15,297 bases of DNA from Pseudomonadota bacterium (lineage in GTDB: Bacteria; Pseudomonadota; Alphaproteobacteria; Rhizobiales; Hyphomicrobiaceae). The stretch spans positions 1 to 15,297 of the forward strand of contig JAKAML010000005.1 of NCBI GenBank assembly GCA_021812845.1, read 5' to 3'. The notes under the pieces were generated by a model. It ran no database searches and was not told where the DNA came from. It was given only the letters and a program-made list of their open reading frames with translations. Below, in pieces: positions 1-8,915 of this stretch (within the stretch, counting starts at the first letter, position 1; the number at the start of each line of letters is the position of its first letter). The position numbers and the translations under genes are program-made.

Positions 1-12
1 CGCAAGCAAAGA

Positions 13-70
13 CTCATACCGGTGAGCGGCAGACGAGACGCAAGTCAAAGATTTCGCTCGCCGGTATGAG
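13..70. repeat. Long imperfect inverted repeat (16-bp stem)
   Basis: Positions 13-28 and 55-70 are reverse complements over 16 bp with a single G-T wobble (23/60). The outer ten bases, CTCATACCGG and CCGGTATGAG, match perfectly. The loop is 26 nt. It lies beyond the stop and terminator of the leftmost gene. It could be an intergenic palindromic repeat, an operator, or part of the termination region of a gene outside the window. No T-run follows on either strand. Confidence 0.6.
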
Positions 71-132
71 CCGCCGAGCGGCGGTGGCGGAGCCGTGCCG
101 GCGTCGGTCGCGCTGGCGCTCACCGATGGAAA

Positions 133-154
133 CGGCCGGGGAATGCCCCGGCCG
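133..154 (-). terminator. Terminator-like GC hairpin after the 1126-aa gene
   Basis: CGGCCGGGG (133-141) and CCCCGGCCG (146-154) form a perfect 9-bp stem with a 4-nt loop. The hairpin starts 27 bases beyond the stop codon at 182-184. On the minus strand it is followed by TTT, so it fits an intrinsic terminator with a short U-tract. Confidence 0.6.
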
Positions 155-181
155 CGGTCGCCTCGCAGCGCAGCGCGGCGC

Positions 182-3100
182 TCAGTTCAGCGTCCGCTTG
201 CCGTCGTCGTCGTATCCGGCCTGGGTGTAGTTGCCGTGCCCCTGCTGGCCGAGGGCGAGGGCGAGGTGCTGCCACGCCTCGACGTTGTCGCGGTTGTTGG
301 GGACGAGCGCGGACTGGAGGCGCTTCGCCAGGCGGAACAGCTCCTTCTTGTCGGCCGGGAGCTGCCCGGACCCGTTGTCCTCCTCGAGGATCTCGACGAT
401 CGACTGCAGCAGGCTCTCGTAGGGCCCGCCTGGCAGCATCATGATGACGAGCCAGTTCTGGTCGATGTCGGTGTAGGCGTCGACGAGCAGTTGCCGCTCG
501 CGCGCATCGCCCGGCCGGAGCCGGCCCTCGATGCGGTCGAACGCCTGGTCGAGCTGGACGCGGGCGCGCTCGTCACGCTCGGTCAGGCCGCGGTCGAGAA
601 GCTGGTTCGACTGCCGGGCCCGGTCGAATGCCTCGCTGGCGGCCACCGCGGCGCCGAACGCCTCGCCCGACAGATCGAGGAAGGATACGGGCTCGACGCC
701 GATCGCCGACACGAGCGCCGCGACGAAGCCGCGCTTCTGCTCGTAGGCGACGTTCTCGGGGAAGCCGTCGGGGCGTGGGCTGAACGCGTCGGCCGGCGGG
801 CGGGCCGGCGGGATGTCGCTGGCCGCCGGCCGCTGCGGCGGCAGCGCCTTCTGCTGCGGTTGCGCCGCGAGCCGCGGCTCCGCGCCGTGGAGGCTGCCGC
901 CGTCGCGCACGCCCGCAGAGGGTCCCTGGATCTGCGGCGTGTGATAGCCGCCCGACAGGGTGCGCGCTCGAATGCGGGCCAGCGTCTTGTAGAGCTCGGC
1001 GTGCAGCAGATAGTAGTCCGGGATGATCTTGTTCGACTTGTCCGTCGACTGGCGGACCACGTTGAGGGTCGAGCCGGCGTTCAGCACGCGGCGCGCGACG
1101 AGCCGGTCCGGGGCGGCCTCGATCTCGTTGATGCGCAGCTCGGAGGTGAATCCCGGGAAGTGCGAATCCGCGATCGGGTGCAGGTTGCCGAGCACGATGT
1201 CCGCCGCATGGCGGATGTCGGGCAACAGCGCCACCGACACCGTCTTCTCGAGCTCCTCCGCCTTGATCGACTGGGCGATGTCCTCCTCGAACTTGCCCTT
1301 GCCCTTGTCGTAGGCGCGCTTGGCAACGATGGCGAGGAACTGCATCAGCTCCTCGCGCACGAGATAGACGCCGCCCTCGCGCCGGACCGCGCCGATCGTC
1401 GAGCCGGCGGACAGCACCTCGCGCACGCGCGCCGACGCTTCCGGATCGAGCGTGCGCGTGTCGACCTCCGCGACGAAGCCTTCGGTGTTGGTGATCGGAT
1501 GCAGCGTGCCGAGCACCAGCTTGGCATTGCGGAACCGATCGGGCAGCAGCGCGTTCTCGATGATCGCCTCGAGCTGCTGGGCCGAGCGCGCCTTCATGCT
1601 CGGCACGTCGGACAACGGCGAGCGGATGGCATTGGCGCCGAACAGGCCCGACATGAACACCAGGCTGTCGATCAGGACGGCGATGCCGAGCGCGAGGTAG
1701 GCGAGGCGGTTTCCGTCGCCGAACGCGTTCCAGGTCACCACGAAGCGGTGCGCCTTGTCGTCGCGATTGAGCTCGATGAAGTTGATCTGGTCGCGCAGCT
1801 TGTCGGTCTCGCGCGACGGCAGGCCGCTGTCGGCGAGACACTTGCGGGCGAAGCCGAACAGTTGGTCGGTGGTCTTGAGATCGGCGAGCTTGTCGCCGCC
1901 CGAGCAGCTCCGGTTGAAGGCCTCGATGCCCGAATTGAGCGCGAACACGAGCGCGGCCGCCTCCGACGCCTGCTTCGGCTCGCAGTCGAGGCCCGCCACC
2001 TTCTTCTTGGTGTCGGGGGTCGCGGTCGACATCGCCGTGTAGATCTGGCTGCACTGCTGCTGCAGTCGGGCGAGCCGGTCTGCGGTCGGCTCCTGGCGGA
2101 ACTCCGCCCGCGCGGTCTCGAACAGCGGCACGAGCCGGGACGGATCGAGGCGGGTCTTGGGATCGGCCAGCGCCGTCTCCTGCGCCATCCTGATGCGCTG
2201 CTCGGCGGTCTCGGTCTCGCCCTTGTAGCGCGACAGGTCGCCGTCGACCGCAGCCAGCTCGCGCTTCAGTTGCGCGATCCGCGTCTCGGCCGCGTCGAGG
2301 CGCTTCTTGGCGTCGCGGGCGCGCTCCTCGCCGATCTTCACGTAGTCCTGGAGCTTGCCGAGCTCTTCCACCCGCTGCCGGTAGACCGGGCCGCGGCCGG
2401 CCTTGCCCGTACCCTCGACTCCCTTGTCCTCGGCCATCGCCTCGACGCGCTTGGCGTCGACCTCCTTGATGCGGGCCTCGAGCGCAACTTTCTTCTCGGC
2501 GTAGTCGGAGGCGAGCGCCGGCCGCTCCGCCTCGATCCGCGACAGCTCGTCCGTCAGCGAGGTCTTGCGTGTCTGCAGGCCGGCCTGGCTCGACTGCGCG
2601 GTGGTGATGCGCTCCTGCTGCTGCTTGATGGCGCGGTTCTTGTCCTCGACGACGGCATTGAAATAGGCCTCGATCTCGGCGCCGGAGCCCTGCGCGGCGC
2701 GGGCGATGGAGGACATCGTCTCGTCGTACTTCTGCCAGCCGTCGCTCGTGAACAACGTCTCCGCCTCGCCGAGGCGCTTGACCGTGATCGTGGTTCCGAT
2801 GTCGGCGACGATGCCGGCCACCTGGTTTTGCGCCCTGAGCTCGGACGCGCGCACGCGCTCGGCGTGCGGGAAGATGCCGCTGAAGTGGGAATCGAACGAG
2901 AAGAACACGCTCGCCGACATGCAGGCGATGAACATCACCCACAGCACAACGTTCTTGACGATGATGCGCACGCTCTGGATATAGCCGCCGCCGATGTCGC
3001 TCTTGGTCATCGCGATGACGAGCGCGAACGCGAGCGCGGTCACTGCGCCGTAGAGCGCGAAATCCTGGATGGTGCGGGCCGTCGAGCTTTCGAACCAGTT

Positions 3101-3562
3101 CGACGTCGCCACCGCGGCGCGCGTCGAGCCCTGGCCGGCCCAGACCGTCACCGCCACGAGCGCGAGGATGGCGAACAGGCCGGTGGCGAGCAGATCCCAG
3201 CTGCCCGTGCCCTGGGCCGTGCGCCGGTTCATGCCGGTGGCGAAGCTCTCGCCGATCAGCCACGCCGTCACCAGCATCACGCCCTGGATGCCGATGGTGG
3301 CCATGAGCGAAAGGAGGCCACCGCCGGTGAAATTCCTGAGCCCGTCGAACGTCGTGTAGCCGGCCACGAGGGACAGGACGATGCTCGTCGTGCCGAGCAG
3401 CGCCAATTGCCAGTTCGAGAAGAACGTGTCCTCGACGGCGCGGTAGACCCGCTTGGCGGGGCGCGAGCTGAGCAGCAGGCCGATGGCGACGAAGACCAGA
3501 ACGCCGACCATCAGTGACGTGCCGTTGTCCGAGAGCCAGGTCACCAGCGCCTTGAGATCCAT
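182..3562 (-). CDS. Large membrane and coiled-coil protein of unknown function
   Basis: This 1126-residue protein matches no family I can name. The N-terminal part has about six hydrophobic segments (near 16-32, 53-72, 83-107, 124-144, 168-187 and 204-223). A long Lys/Glu/Arg/Gln-rich coiled-coil stretch follows (about 295-465), then a Cys-containing region (500-580) and a further hydrophobic segment (619-643). After that, two related domains stand in tandem: 663-750 and 770-866 share ALLPD, VLG-LHPI, VL-AGST and a closing YL-(V/L)-EL pattern. The segment 870-935 is Pro/Ala/Gln-rich and probably disordered, and the C-terminus is mostly helical. The ATG at 3562 has GGAGGGG upstream (3570-3576). 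Neighbours do not explain its role. The layout suggests a membrane anchor carrying a long rod and cytoplasmic domains. Membrane topology and function are inference. Confidence 0.88.
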   Translation of the reverse strand: MDLKALVTWLSDNGTSLMVGVLVFVAIGLLLSSRPAKRVYRAVEDTFFSNWQLALLGTTSIVLSLVAGYTTFDGLRNFTGGGLLSLMATIGIQGVMLVTAWLIGESFATGMNRRTAQGTGSWDLLATGLFAILALVAVTVWAGQGSTRAAVATSNWFESSTARTIQDFALYGAVTALAFALVIAMTKSDIGGGYIQSVRIIVKNVVLWVMFIACMSASVFFSFDSHFSGIFPHAERVRASELRAQNQVAGIVADIGTTITVKRLGEAETLFTSDGWQKYDETMSSIARAAQGSGAEIEAYFNAVVEDKNRAIKQQQERITTAQSSQAGLQTRKTSLTDELSRIEAERPALASDYAEKKVALEARIKEVDAKRVEAMAEDKGVEGTGKAGRGPVYRQRVEELGKLQDYVKIGEERARDAKKRLDAAETRIAQLKRELAAVDGDLSRYKGETETAEQRIRMAQETALADPKTRLDPSRLVPLFETARAEFRQEPTADRLARLQQQCSQIYTAMSTATPDTKKKVAGLDCEPKQASEAAALVFALNSGIEAFNRSCSGGDKLADLKTTDQLFGFARKCLADSGLPSRETDKLRDQINFIELNRDDKAHRFVVTWNAFGDGNRLAYLALGIAVLIDSLVFMSGLFGANAIRSPLSDVPSMKARSAQQLEAIIENALLPDRFRNAKLVLGTLHPITNTEGFVAEVDTRTLDPEASARVREVLSAGSTIGAVRREGGVYLVREELMQFLAIVAKRAYDKGKGKFEEDIAQSIKAEELEKTVSVALLPDIRHAADIVLGNLHPIADSHFPGFTSELRINEIEAAPDRLVARRVLNAGSTLNVVRQSTDKSNKIIPDYYLLHAELYKTLARIRARTLSGGYHTPQIQGPSAGVRDGGSLHGAEPRLAAQPQQKALPPQRPAASDIPPARPPADAFSPRPDGFPENVAYEQKRGFVAALVSAIGVEPVSFLDLSGEAFGAAVAASEAFDRARQSNQLLDRGLTERDERARVQLDQAFDRIEGRLRPGDARERQLLVDAYTDIDQNWLVIMMLPGGPYESLLQSIVEILEEDNGSGQLPADKKELFRLAKRLQSALVPNNRDNVEAWQHLALALGQQGHGNYTQAGYDDDGKRTLN

Positions 3563-3891
3563 TCCTCAACCCCTCCGTGCCGGTTACCCTGGTCCGTTCA
3601 CCGGGACCCGGCTTCTGTCTTGCCGGCGCCGCCCGGGCCACCGTTCACGGTGACGGCGGCGCGGGTCGTCCCCGTTGCCGGTCGTGCGCCGCGCGATGCC
3701 ATTCGGGAGAAAGTGTGCCGTCCGGTCCGCCGCCGCAACCCCTGACGGGACCGGACGCCGTAGTTCGCGCCTTTTGCCGCGGATCTACGCGTCAAGAATG
3801 CGGCGATCCTGCGAAAGATCGTCTTTGTTGCCTGAATGTAACCTGAAGGCTGTGGACGGCCGCGACCGATCGGTGCCGGTTGGACCCGGGA
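3563..3891. other. Intergenic region between the thiolase and the membrane-protein gene
   Basis: No convincing gene lies in these 329 bases. Visible signals are a ribosome-binding site for the left gene (3570-3576), a palindrome ACCGT-TC-ACGGT (3640-3651), a 10-bp inverted repeat (3719-3757, listed separately) and a direct repeat CCTGAA at 3831-3836 and 3842-3847, 11 bp apart. On the minus strand TTGACG (3795-3790) resembles a -35 element, but I see no good -10 at the right distance. The region probably holds the promoter of the left gene. Confidence 0.5.
3719..3757. repeat. Perfect 10-bp inverted repeat
   Basis: CGTCCGGTCC (3719-3728) and GGACCGGACG (3748-3757) are exact reverse complements around a 19-nt spacer. 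It lies 135 bases past the thiolase stop on the minus strand and about 155 bases upstream of the next start. It could end the thiolase transcript or lie in the leader of the next gene. No U-tract follows, so a simple intrinsic terminator is not well supported. Confidence 0.4.
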
Positions 3892-5073
3892 TCAGCGGCG
3901 CGTCGCCTCGAACAGCGCGGCGAGACCCATGCCGCCGCGGGTGCCGACGAGCGCCAGGCCGCGCTGCGGCCGCCCGGCGCCACCGGCGCGAACCAGGTGT
4001 GTATAGAGGCGCACGACCAGGATGGCGCCGGCGGCACCGTGCGGATGGCCGCGCACCACGGCGCCGCCATCGGGGTTGATGCGGTCGGCGTCGATGCCGA
4101 GCTCGCGGCCGACAGCGATCGCCTGCGCGGCCGAGCTCTCGCTGAGCTCGACGACGCCGATGCTCGCGATGTCGAGATCCGGCAAGCGCGTCATGAGCTT
4201 GCGCGCGGCCTCGACCGGCGCCAGGGGGTCGCGGTCGGGGCCCACGCCCTGGGTGGCGCTGGCAAGGAGGCGGAGCGCCGGAGGCTGGCCGAGGCGCTGC
4301 CATTGGCGCTCCGACACGATCACCGCGAAGCCCGAGCCGTCGTGGAGCGTGCTCGTGTTGCCGGCCGTCAGGCTGCCTTCCGGCGAGAGCACCGGCGGCA
4401 GCTTTTCGAGATCCTCGAGATCGGGCTCGACGGCGCTCTGGTCGCGCGCCTCCTCGGCATTGCCGCGCAAGGGGACGATCTCGCCGACGAAGCGCCGCGC
4501 CTCGCGCGCGGCGGCGGCCCGCAGATGGGATTTCAGCGCCCAGGCGTCCTGCTCGCCGCGCGACAGCCCGAGCGCCTGAGACATGGCCTCGGCGGCCTCG
4601 AGCTCCTGTGGCGGCTCGTCCTCATCCGGTTGGGAACCGGGCTCGAGGCCGAGAAAGCGCGGAATCTGGTGCAGACTTTTGGGCTTGGCGATCCGCCACG
4701 GGGCATTGGAGATCGATTCCGCACCGCCCGCGACCACGATCTCGGCATCGCCGCACTGGACCACGCGGATGGCGCTCAGGATCGCCTCGAGGCCGGAGCC
4801 GCACTGGCGGTCGACGGTCGAGGCGGCGCAGGTCTCGGCGAGGCCGGCCGCGAGCGCGATGAGGCGTGCCGGATTGCCGCCCTCGCTGGCGTTGCCGACG
4901 ATGACCTCCTCGACCTCGCGCGGCTTGATGCCGGCGTCGGCGAGCGCGGCGGCGATCACCGGCGCCGCCAGCTCCTCGACGCGGCGGGATTTGTGCAGGC
5001 CGCCGACGCGGCCGAGGGCCGAGCGGCGGGCGGCGATGACATAGGCGACGGTCGTGGCGGCAGGGGGCGGCAT
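3892..5073 (-). CDS. Thiolase-family protein with an altered active site
   Basis: Thiolases join or cleave acyl-CoA units in beta-oxidation, acetoacetyl-CoA formation and related pathways. The 393-residue product from the ATG at 5073 has normal thiolase length. The open frame extends to 5235, but family alignment begins at VAYVIAARR, so the extra 54 residues are unlikely. The nucleophile is visible as C91 in VDRQCGSG, and the C-terminal catalytic His as H343 in GHPHGAAGA. Two usual elements are missing: the NEAF motif reads SESSA (311-315), and the CxG Cys is replaced by Gly377 in VGTRGGMG. The fold and acyl-enzyme step may be kept while the condensation chemistry is changed. No acyl-CoA dehydrogenase or hydratase genes lie beside it. 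There is no strong ribosome-binding site before 5073. Family assignment is secure; the substrate is unknown. Confidence 0.92.
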   Translation of the reverse strand: MPPPAATTVAYVIAARRSALGRVGGLHKSRRVEELAAPVIAAALADAGIKPREVEEVIVGNASEGGNPARLIALAAGLAETCAASTVDRQCGSGLEAILSAIRVVQCGDAEIVVAGGAESISNAPWRIAKPKSLHQIPRFLGLEPGSQPDEDEPPQELEAAEAMSQALGLSRGEQDAWALKSHLRAAAAREARRFVGEIVPLRGNAEEARDQSAVEPDLEDLEKLPPVLSPEGSLTAGNTSTLHDGSGFAVIVSERQWQRLGQPPALRLLASATQGVGPDRDPLAPVEAARKLMTRLPDLDIASIGVVELSESSAAQAIAVGRELGIDADRINPDGGAVVRGHPHGAAGAILVVRLYTHLVRAGGAGRPQRGLALVGTRGGMGLAALFEATRR

Positions 5074-5286
5074 GGTGGTTCCGGTGCGCGGAACGTGGGC
5101 GGACTGTCGGCGGCGCGGTCGAGGGCTTCGTCTGCGAACGCCCAGTCTCGGCATCACGTCGGGGGCTACCGACGTTGATGACCACGGAATGGTGGCAAAA
5201 AACGGGAATGCGACGTGCCTGGAATTATGGCACACCGCGCCCGCCAGTACGGCCAGGACCGCCGCGCGTGCCGTCGGGCCGCGTGC
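5074..5286. other. Intergenic gap with a small hairpin
   Basis: No gene is seen in these 213 bases between the Cys-rich protein gene and the thiolase. GTGCC (5215-5219) and GGCAC (5229-5233) form a 5-bp stem. On the minus strand a run of six T (5202-5197) follows it after 12 bases, a weak terminator candidate for the upstream operon. The patch 5160-5235 is AT-richer than its surroundings and may also hold the thiolase promoter. Confidence 0.35.
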
Positions 5287-8200
5287 TCAGCGGATGTTCT
5301 GCTGCGCCGGCCGGGTCGTCGGCTTGGTCTCCTGCCTCTTGTTCGCCGGCACGACCTTGAGCACCTTCGGCACGACGAGCTTGTTGACTTTGGGCGCCTC
5401 GCGCTTCGGCGGCTCTGCCTTCGGAGCCTCGCGCTTCGGCGGCTCCGGCTTCGGCGGTTCGCGCCGGACTGGATCCGGCCTGGGTGGGTCGGACTTGGGT
5501 GGGTCGGACTTGGTCGGCTCCGGTTTCGGCGGCTCGCGTTTCGCAGGCTCGACTTTCGGCAACTCGCGCCGCTCGCTGTCGCGGCCCCGCTCGGGCTGAC
5601 GGTCGCGGCGGGCATCGCCGGACGGCGCCTTCTGCCGCGCCGACTTCCGGCGGTCGTCATCGTCGTCGTCGTCATCGTCGTCCGGCGCGGCCTTGCTCTT
5701 CGACGGGATCGGCACCGGGACGGGGATCGGACCCGCCGGTGCCACCGTCTCCTTGCCGGATTGCGGCAGGCAGCGCAGGCCGTCCTTGCTCACGTTGCTC
5801 GTCCTGCAGCACGAGCCGTCGGGCATCTCGCTGAAACCGGCAGCGCAGGCCGGTTGGGGCGGGGTCTCCTTGACGAGCACGGGCGTCGCCGTCGGCGGCC
5901 CGCACCGTCCGGGCCGCTTCGGGTCCGGCGTCTGTCCGGCCGGACAGCAGACGCCGGTGCCGGTGAGCTGCGCGAGCGCGCAGCAGCCGCCGGCGGCGAC
6001 CGGCACCGATCCGGATGCGCAGCAGACCTTGCCGGTCGGCCCGCCGTTGTCGGAGGGTGGCGTCGCCGGCGGACCGGCGGTGTGGGTCGGCGCGCAACTC
6101 GTCTTGGCCGGACCGGACGGGCTCTGGTCGGCCGGGCAGCACTGGCCGCCCGCGGTAAGCTGCGACGCCAGACAGCACACCCCGTCCGACGCCGTCTGGT
6201 AGCCGGACCCGCAGGTCGGGTCGGCGGGGATCCCGGTCAGTGGTGGCTTCTTGCATTTGCCGTCGACGACCTCGCCCGTCGTGCAGCAGGCGGTGGCGCC
6301 GCTGGCATCCTTGTAGACGTCGGCCCCGGCGCAGCAGACGCCGTCAGGCTGGAGCAGCGATTTCGACTTGCCGCAGACCTTCGCGGCGCAGTCGCCGCCC
6401 GGCGCCAGTTGTTCCGCTGTGCAGCAGGTGCCGGCGACGAATTTGGCCGGCGCCGGGCAGGACGCGATGGTGCACTGCCCCTTGGCGCCCGGTGCCTGTC
6501 CCTGCGGGCAGCAGGCCGCGCCGGGCGATGCCGCCACGAGTCCGACCGGGCAGCCCGAAGGCGGCGGCGCGGACCCCGGCGGGCACTTGCCGGTGGCCGG
6601 GTCCGGCTTGCCGCCGCCGACGCAGAAGGCGATCTCCTTCAGGCACGCGCCGGACTTGGGGTCGGCCTTGCTGCCCTCGGGGCAGGCATCGCCCGTCGAG
6701 ACGCAGCCGGGGCTCGCCGCACCGGGTTTGGTGCCCGGCGGGCAGGCCGGCATCGCCACCTGCTGCTGGCACTGGCCGGTCGCGGGGTCGACCTTGGCGC
6801 CCGCGGGGCAGCATTTGCCGGCGGCGCTCACCGCCGAGCCCTCGGCGCAGCACTGCTTGCCGGGCCAGGCGATGCCGCCCGCGCACAGCGCATGGCAGCC
6901 GCCGTCGATCGGGCTGACCTGCTGCCCCGGCGGACAGGCGGACTGCTGCGGCGTCGGCGCACAGACCGACATGTTGCCGGCGACGGGCTTCTTGGCGAAG
7001 CCCGCGGCGCAGACCGGTGCTCCGAAGACGGGCGAATGCTCGATGCAGGCGACGAGGCCGAGCCCCGGCTTCGGGCTTGCGCCGCCGAGACACGCGAGGT
7101 CGCCCGGCTTCGACGGATCGTGGGTCGCATTGTCGAAGCCCAACCCGCACAGCTTCTGGCTGTCGAGGTCCATGGCGCCGTTCGGGCACCAGGGCTTGCA
7201 CGCCCCGGCCTTGTCGGGCGCGGTGCCCTTCGGGCAGCAAGTGATGCCGGGCTTCTGCTGGTCGGCCGGGCAGGAGTGTCCGGGCGCCGACGGAACGGGA
7301 CCGCCCTCGCCCCACCACGACCATCCGAGCATCCAGCCCGGCATCTGCCAGCGGCCCGCGACGGATGGTCCGCACGGCCGCCAGATGGCCACGTCGCCGA
7401 GGTGGCCGGAGACGATCGTCTCGTCGAGGCGGTCGTCGTAGTCGATGAAGTAGGTGCGCAGGGGCGGTTCGTTCCCGGGCCGCAGCATCGACAGCGGATT
7501 GCCTTGCAGGCCGTTGACCGCCGCCGGTCCCGCGAGGCCGAGCCGGGCCCCGAGCGCGCGGTCGGCGCTGCGCCGCAGCTCCTCGCCGGTCGACCACAGG
7601 AACCCGCCGCAGGTCGACCGGTCCCTGAAGCCCTCGGCGTCGTAGGGGAAGCCGATGGCCGCACCGCCGTTGGCGTTCGTCAGATGCTCGGGAAAGCCGA
7701 TGGCGTAGTCGGCCGGGTCCGGCTGCCAGACCCGTGGCGCGCCGGGCCCGCTCGCCACCAGCGCGTAGCGCAGGACACGGCCGACGTTGGGCACGGCGAG
7801 CGTGTTGAAATCGAAGGCGCCGGTCGGCGCCGGTCGCTCGGCCAGGATCATGCGGCCGGCGTCGTCGAACAGGATCTTGGAGATCTCGGTCGGCGCGGCC
7901 GCGGGGGGGACGGCGAACTCGAACCGCGGATCGCGGCGCTCGGCGTCGCGGAACAGGGCGAACGACCAGATCTGCAGCCCGTCGGCGACCGCATAGTAGA
8001 GGCGGCCGTCGTGGACGCCGATGCCGAACACGCGCCGCCCGGGCGGGGCGAGGCCCCAGGTCGCCGGCCGCTCGCTGTCGAACCCGGCGCTCGAGACGTC
8101 GAGCCGCCGTCCGGCATCGTAGGGCACGGGCCCGAGGCCGGCGGCCCTGCGGCCCTCGACGCCGTGGTCGTAGCGGGACCATTCGCTGCCGTCGAGGGCC

Positions 8201-8907
8201 ATGCGGTGGATGATGCCGGTCTCGCGGTCCACGGCGAGAAGTGTCGTCGAATCGGGATCGTAGGCGAGACCGCCGAGCGCCGCGCCGGAGTTGCCGGCGT
8301 CGCCGAGATTGGCGAACAGTCTCACCGCGCCGGTGACACCGTCGATCCGCCAGATCGAGCCGGGACCGCCCTTCGGGTCGCCGCCGCCCCACAGGCCCGG
8401 CATGAAGGTCGCGCCCGGCCTGCCCTTGCGGATGTGGCGCAGCGCCCCGTCATGCGGTGACGGGGCTGCGATCGGCAGGCCGTAGGCCGAGCTGGCGGCG
8501 ACGTAGACGTTGGGCGGCGTGCGGTTGTCGAGCGCGATGCCGAACACCTGCCCGATCTGCCCGGCGACGATCGTCACCGGCTTCGGCGCCGGAACCAGCC
8601 GGGCGTCGAGCGGTCCGCCCATCCGCGCGAGATCGAGAAAGCGCAGCGAAGGCCCGTCGAGATCGATGAACGTCTGCTCGGCGGGATCCTCGCCCTTGGC
8701 GATGCGCACCGGGGCGCGCACACCGGAGAAGCCGGCCACCGCCGCGTCGCCCGGCGCCAGGATGCCCCGCGACTGCGACTGCGACTGCGGCTGCTGCTGG
8801 GCGCGGCCGTCGCCGATCGCCACGCTCGCCGTCAGCAGTGCGGCGATCCACAGGACGCCGCTGGTGCGGGCCCGGGCCAGACCGATCGAACGGCCGAGTG
8901 AGCGCAT
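5287..8907 (-). CDS. Exported propeller/Cys-rich repeat protein with poly-Asp and Lys-Pro-Glu tail
   Basis: This 1206-residue protein starts at the ATG at 8907. That start gives a signal peptide (core SGVLWIAALLTASVAIG, then Gln-rich from about residue 37) and has AGGTG at SD distance, overlapping the stop of the upstream gene. The frame runs open further upstream, but that part overlaps the other gene. Residues about 45-540 look like a beta-propeller (repeats such as GLAYDPDSTTLLAVDRETG); this is inferred. Residues about 545-1045 contain 13 adjacent Cys-Cys pairs in a loose GxCCPxGxxP pattern, with a module CCxxxQLxxxGxCC seen at least twice. D1076-D1085 are ten Asp in a row. The last 121 residues are Lys/Pro/Glu/Arg-rich with repeats such as PPKPEP and REAPK. 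Periplasmic or surface location is likely. The ligand is unknown and I know no named family with this layout. Confidence 0.85.
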   Translation of the reverse strand: MRSLGRSIGLARARTSGVLWIAALLTASVAIGDGRAQQQPQSQSQSRGILAPGDAAVAGFSGVRAPVRIAKGEDPAEQTFIDLDGPSLRFLDLARMGGPLDARLVPAPKPVTIVAGQIGQVFGIALDNRTPPNVYVAASSAYGLPIAAPSPHDGALRHIRKGRPGATFMPGLWGGGDPKGGPGSIWRIDGVTGAVRLFANLGDAGNSGAALGGLAYDPDSTTLLAVDRETGIIHRMALDGSEWSRYDHGVEGRRAAGLGPVPYDAGRRLDVSSAGFDSERPATWGLAPPGRRVFGIGVHDGRLYYAVADGLQIWSFALFRDAERRDPRFEFAVPPAAAPTEISKILFDDAGRMILAERPAPTGAFDFNTLAVPNVGRVLRYALVASGPGAPRVWQPDPADYAIGFPEHLTNANGGAAIGFPYDAEGFRDRSTCGGFLWSTGEELRRSADRALGARLGLAGPAAVNGLQGNPLSMLRPGNEPPLRTYFIDYDDRLDETIVSGHLGDVAIWRPCGPSVAGRWQMPGWMLGWSWWGEGGPVPSAPGHSCPADQQKPGITCCPKGTAPDKAGACKPWCPNGAMDLDSQKLCGLGFDNATHDPSKPGDLACLGGASPKPGLGLVACIEHSPVFGAPVCAAGFAKKPVAGNMSVCAPTPQQSACPPGQQVSPIDGGCHALCAGGIAWPGKQCCAEGSAVSAAGKCCPAGAKVDPATGQCQQQVAMPACPPGTKPGAASPGCVSTGDACPEGSKADPKSGACLKEIAFCVGGGKPDPATGKCPPGSAPPPSGCPVGLVAASPGAACCPQGQAPGAKGQCTIASCPAPAKFVAGTCCTAEQLAPGGDCAAKVCGKSKSLLQPDGVCCAGADVYKDASGATACCTTGEVVDGKCKKPPLTGIPADPTCGSGYQTASDGVCCLASQLTAGGQCCPADQSPSGPAKTSCAPTHTAGPPATPPSDNGGPTGKVCCASGSVPVAAGGCCALAQLTGTGVCCPAGQTPDPKRPGRCGPPTATPVLVKETPPQPACAAGFSEMPDGSCCRTSNVSKDGLRCLPQSGKETVAPAGPIPVPVPIPSKSKAAPDDDDDDDDDDRRKSARQKAPSGDARRDRQPERGRDSERRELPKVEPAKREPPKPEPTKSDPPKSDPPRPDPVRREPPKPEPPKREAPKAEPPKREAPKVNKLVVPKVLKVVPANKRQETKPTTRPAQQNIR
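5396..5556. repeat. Short DNA repeats encoding the Lys/Pro/Glu tail
   Basis: The 20-base unit GCCTCGCGCTTCGGCGGCTC occurs at 5396-5415 and 5426-5445, with degenerate copies onward to about 5556. GGGTGGGTCGGACTT also repeats in tandem near 5482-5515. The repeats keep the reading frame of the minus-strand gene and encode PPKPEP/REAPK-like units, so tail length may vary between strains by in-frame slippage. Confidence 0.6.
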
Positions 8908-8915
8908 GTGAGCAC

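Noticed and set aside
95..3517. Plus-strand open frame of 1140 codons opposite the membrane-protein gene
   Set aside because: It is a high-GC shadow with Arg/Leu/Ala/Asp-rich low-complexity sequence and no domains, while the minus-strand product has membrane segments, a coiled coil and a domain duplication.
5054..5599. Apparent pentapeptide-repeat protein on the plus strand (FGGSRFAGSTFGNS-like)
   Set aside because: The periodicity is the antisense reading of the Lys/Pro/Glu repeats in the minus-strand tail. The first part of the frame shows no such pattern, and there is no supporting start signal.
5215..8460. Plus-strand open frame of 1081 codons opposite the Cys-rich protein
   Set aside because: Its composition is a complement artefact (Arg/Leu/Gly/Ala). 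The minus strand has a signal peptide, patterned Cys and an SD, and is coupled to the upstream gene.
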